A DNA stretch of 64,000 bases from Owenia fusiformis (lineage: Eukaryota > Annelida > Polychaeta > Sabellida > Oweniidae). This document shows positions 62,008-64,000 of the stretch, piece after piece. The notes beneath the pieces were generated by a model, which worked only from the letters and a program-made list of their open reading frames with translations, was not told the DNA's origin and did not search any database. The translations under genes were made by a program, and so were the position numbers. Within the stretch, counting starts at the first letter, position 1. Every line of letters begins with the position of its first letter. The stretch is taken from the NCBI GenBank assembly GCA_903813345.2, contig CAIIXF020000007.1:21563564-21627563 (forward strand). The letters run 5' to 3'.

Positions 62008-62235
62008 TCAGCTTTGAGTCACCTGTGGTTTAAGGCGTAGAAAAGCATCCCATTTGGCAATTCTTTTTCGAAATTTTGCAATACCTGGGTGAGGAATGGC
62101 AAACACTTTGCTCCTGAGATAGCTCCAAAAGAAAAAGTCACAACAATTCAGGTCAGGAGAACTTCCATTAGCACTTAGCCCTAGCACTGACTTTTGCAAT
62201 ATCTGAAACTTGGTCCAGAGCCGACTTTGGCCAAT
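62008..62235 (-). pseudogene. mariner-like transposase fragment
   Basis: The minus frame reads GSSPDLNCCDFFFWSYLRSK, then VFAIPHPGIAKFRKRI and a stop. The SPDLN-x-x-DFF-x-W-x-x-L-x-x-K-V-F/Y block surrounds the third catalytic Asp of mariner transposases. Only this C-terminal part is present, so it is a dead fragment beside the TIR element at 62292. Confidence 0.7.
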
Positions 62236-62291
62236 TGTGCAAAAGGAATGATTTTTCGCCCAACAATGGCCACATGTGAATGACTGATATA

Positions 62292-62883
62292 CAGGGTGTC
62301 CCGAAAGTATGCCCCCCCCTAGGCAGACATATACCAGTGTCGTCATAGTATGTGTCATATATCATTTTAAAGCTTATCCAAAGTTACATTGATTCACCAA
62401 GTATCATGGTTCAACTCTCAAATGTGAAAAAATACAGACATTTCAAAATTTAGTGTTAGGTCAAAATTAAGTTCAATTTTACACCAAATCACTAGTCAAT
62501 GTGTCCTTACGGGCCATCTTAACAGCAGCAATTTTTTCGGGTCGGATGGATATTGAGTTGGAGAAAGAGAAGGGCGAGGGTAGAAATTCTAAGGAAACCC
62601 TTCTAAAGTGCCTTAACAGGTTTTAAGAGGGTTATACAATTCTACACCCCTATTTGAAGGGCTTTTAAGGTCATATCTGAAAATAATTGCTGCTGTTAAC
62701 ATGGCCAAGGGGGGACTCTAACATTTAAAATGACTGTAACTTTTTCCCATTTGGGAGTTAAACCATGATACTTGGCAAATCAATGTAACTTTGGATAAAC
62801 TTTAAAATGATATATGACACATACTATGAGGACACTGGAATATGTCTGCCTAGGGGGGGGGGGCATACTTTCGGGACACCCTG
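62292..62883. mobile_element. TIR element with CAGGGTGTCCCGAAAGTATG ends
   Basis: The two ends are inverted repeats of about 140 bases flanked by TA (62290-62291, 62884-62885). The length is about 592 bases with no transposase frame. The terminus CAGGGTGTCCC is of the kind seen in mariner-like elements. Confidence 0.8.
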
Positions 62884-63192
62884 TACCATTTCAAAGAGGA
62901 GGGACGTGACTTTATGGTCCATTGAATGAAATTGATGTAGTCATCACTGGTTTTGTGGTTTTACGAGATAACTGTTTGATGCGTTTTCTTGATACGCCCT
63001 GTATATCAACTGGCACTCATTAGCTTTGTTAACTCATTTTGATATTTGATATGGAACTCGTCGATAAAAATGATATTACATATTAGAATGGTCTAATATT
63101 TTTAAATCAATCCACTGTAGCATCTTCGCATACTGTGCTATAGCAAAAAATATTCTTTTCAAAGTAGCAATTTTATTCAAGTGTCCCTAGTT

Positions 63193-63850
63193 ACACCAAA
63201 CTATTTCTCAACATGTCTGTCGCGTCCTTAGAAATAGTAAAACGTGATCATGATGTGGTCCTGTAAACTATCTTAAAATACGACAAGCGATACGACAATG
63301 TAAGTCTTCAATGCACGAAGCTAATAAAACGAAACTAAAAACAAGAAAATCTAAATGATAGCCTTCTTTAAAACGTCTAAAAAATGTTGTCAAATCCTTC
63401 AGAGCTATTTGTTTCTGTTTTCAACATATTTATAAGGAATAAAGACTTACTGACAGACTACTTGAGGCGAGGAGTGTGGTATGTGAGGAGGATTGGTGAG
63501 CCAAAGCGAATTATGAACTGACTTGAAGTTCTAAAGCATCTTCTCGGTCGAGGAAGTCCAAGGACTTCTTAGAAAATTTAAAACCCGTCAAAATGAACAA
63601 CGCAACTACCCATTCGTTTAAACCCATGTGGCATTTTTAAGAACGATTGAAGAATTAGTTTGTGCTATTTCGTTTAACATGTGGGAACAACTTTTCAACG
63701 CAGTTCGAGTTTGCATAGTCAGAAGCCCTTCTTGATTAGTTCTAGCTCGTTCCTGTCCGTATAACGCGTCCATAGTAAAGGATTGAAATATGGTTCCGCT
63801 CTGCAAGTACATTCCATTTCGTTTGAAATGTACTAAAACCGTTGTCCGAA
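63193..63850. mobile_element. Degraded relative of the CACACCAAACTAG family
   Basis: ACACCAAACTATTTCTCAAC at 63195 resembles the terminus at 19531, and the following 600 bases contain the same CGTTC/GCGTCC/GTTCTAGCTCG word style. A matching right end is not seen before the window stops. Confidence 0.4.
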
Positions 63851-64000
63851 TCTCTTATTACCTTGTACTTAGTAAAAAATAATAACTCTTACTTGTAAAC
63901 ATGGCCAATAACATTGGTGTAGATACTGCGAGATAACCAGAAAATTCGAGAGAGTATACTAAATTCATTTCGTGGGTTGGTAAAAAAAGAAATAATTTTA

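Overview
The window is nuclear DNA of an animal, most likely a marine invertebrate. The genes are split by GT/AG introns, the background is AT-rich, and introns and intergenic spaces are full of small inverted-repeat transposons and 5'-truncated LINE tails. The gene families (NIDO-AMOP-VWD-EGF-SEA transmembrane mucin, secreted aminopeptidase-N-like M1 protein, secreted solute-binding-fold protein) fit a lophotrochozoan, cnidarian or invertebrate deuterostome; I cannot name the species.

Layout. (1) About 0.1-3.5 kb: a broken LINE tail, then a large inverted-repeat element that carries a 1.3-kb pentanucleotide satellite. (2) 3.6-10.7 kb, plus strand: ten exons coding the last 453 residues of an M1 aminopeptidase. 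The catalytic half lies upstream of the window or is missing. (3) 11.97-14.89 kb, minus strand: a complete seven-exon gene for a secreted 278-residue protein with the type-2 periplasmic-binding (SBP_bac_3-like) fold, unusual for a free-standing animal protein. (4) 15-23.4 kb: no gene seen; nested transposons, including a piggyBac-like element (TTAA sites) inserted in the arm of another element. (5) 23.4-58.9 kb, minus strand: one giant transmembrane mucin gene of about 30 exons. Its order is signal peptide, unrecognised Cys/His-rich N-terminus, a 14.3-kb exon of Thr/Ala/Val/Asp repeats (about 4,760 residues), NIDO, AMOP, VWD, Ig-like, a string of EGF domains, a short Ser/Thr-rich linker, SEA, EGF, transmembrane helix and a tyrosine-rich cytoplasmic tail. 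(6) 58.9-64 kb: probable mucin promoter, then transposon remains.

The exon models were built by hand from translated frames and splice sites. For all but two joints of the mucin gene, and for every joint of the other two genes, donor and acceptor phases agree, which strongly supports the models. The two unresolved joints are the ones on either side of the giant repeat exon.

The genes do not form an operon. All three products are predicted to be extracellular or at the cell surface (protease, soluble ligand-binding protein, membrane mucin), which would suit an epithelial or mucus surface, but joint function is inference only.
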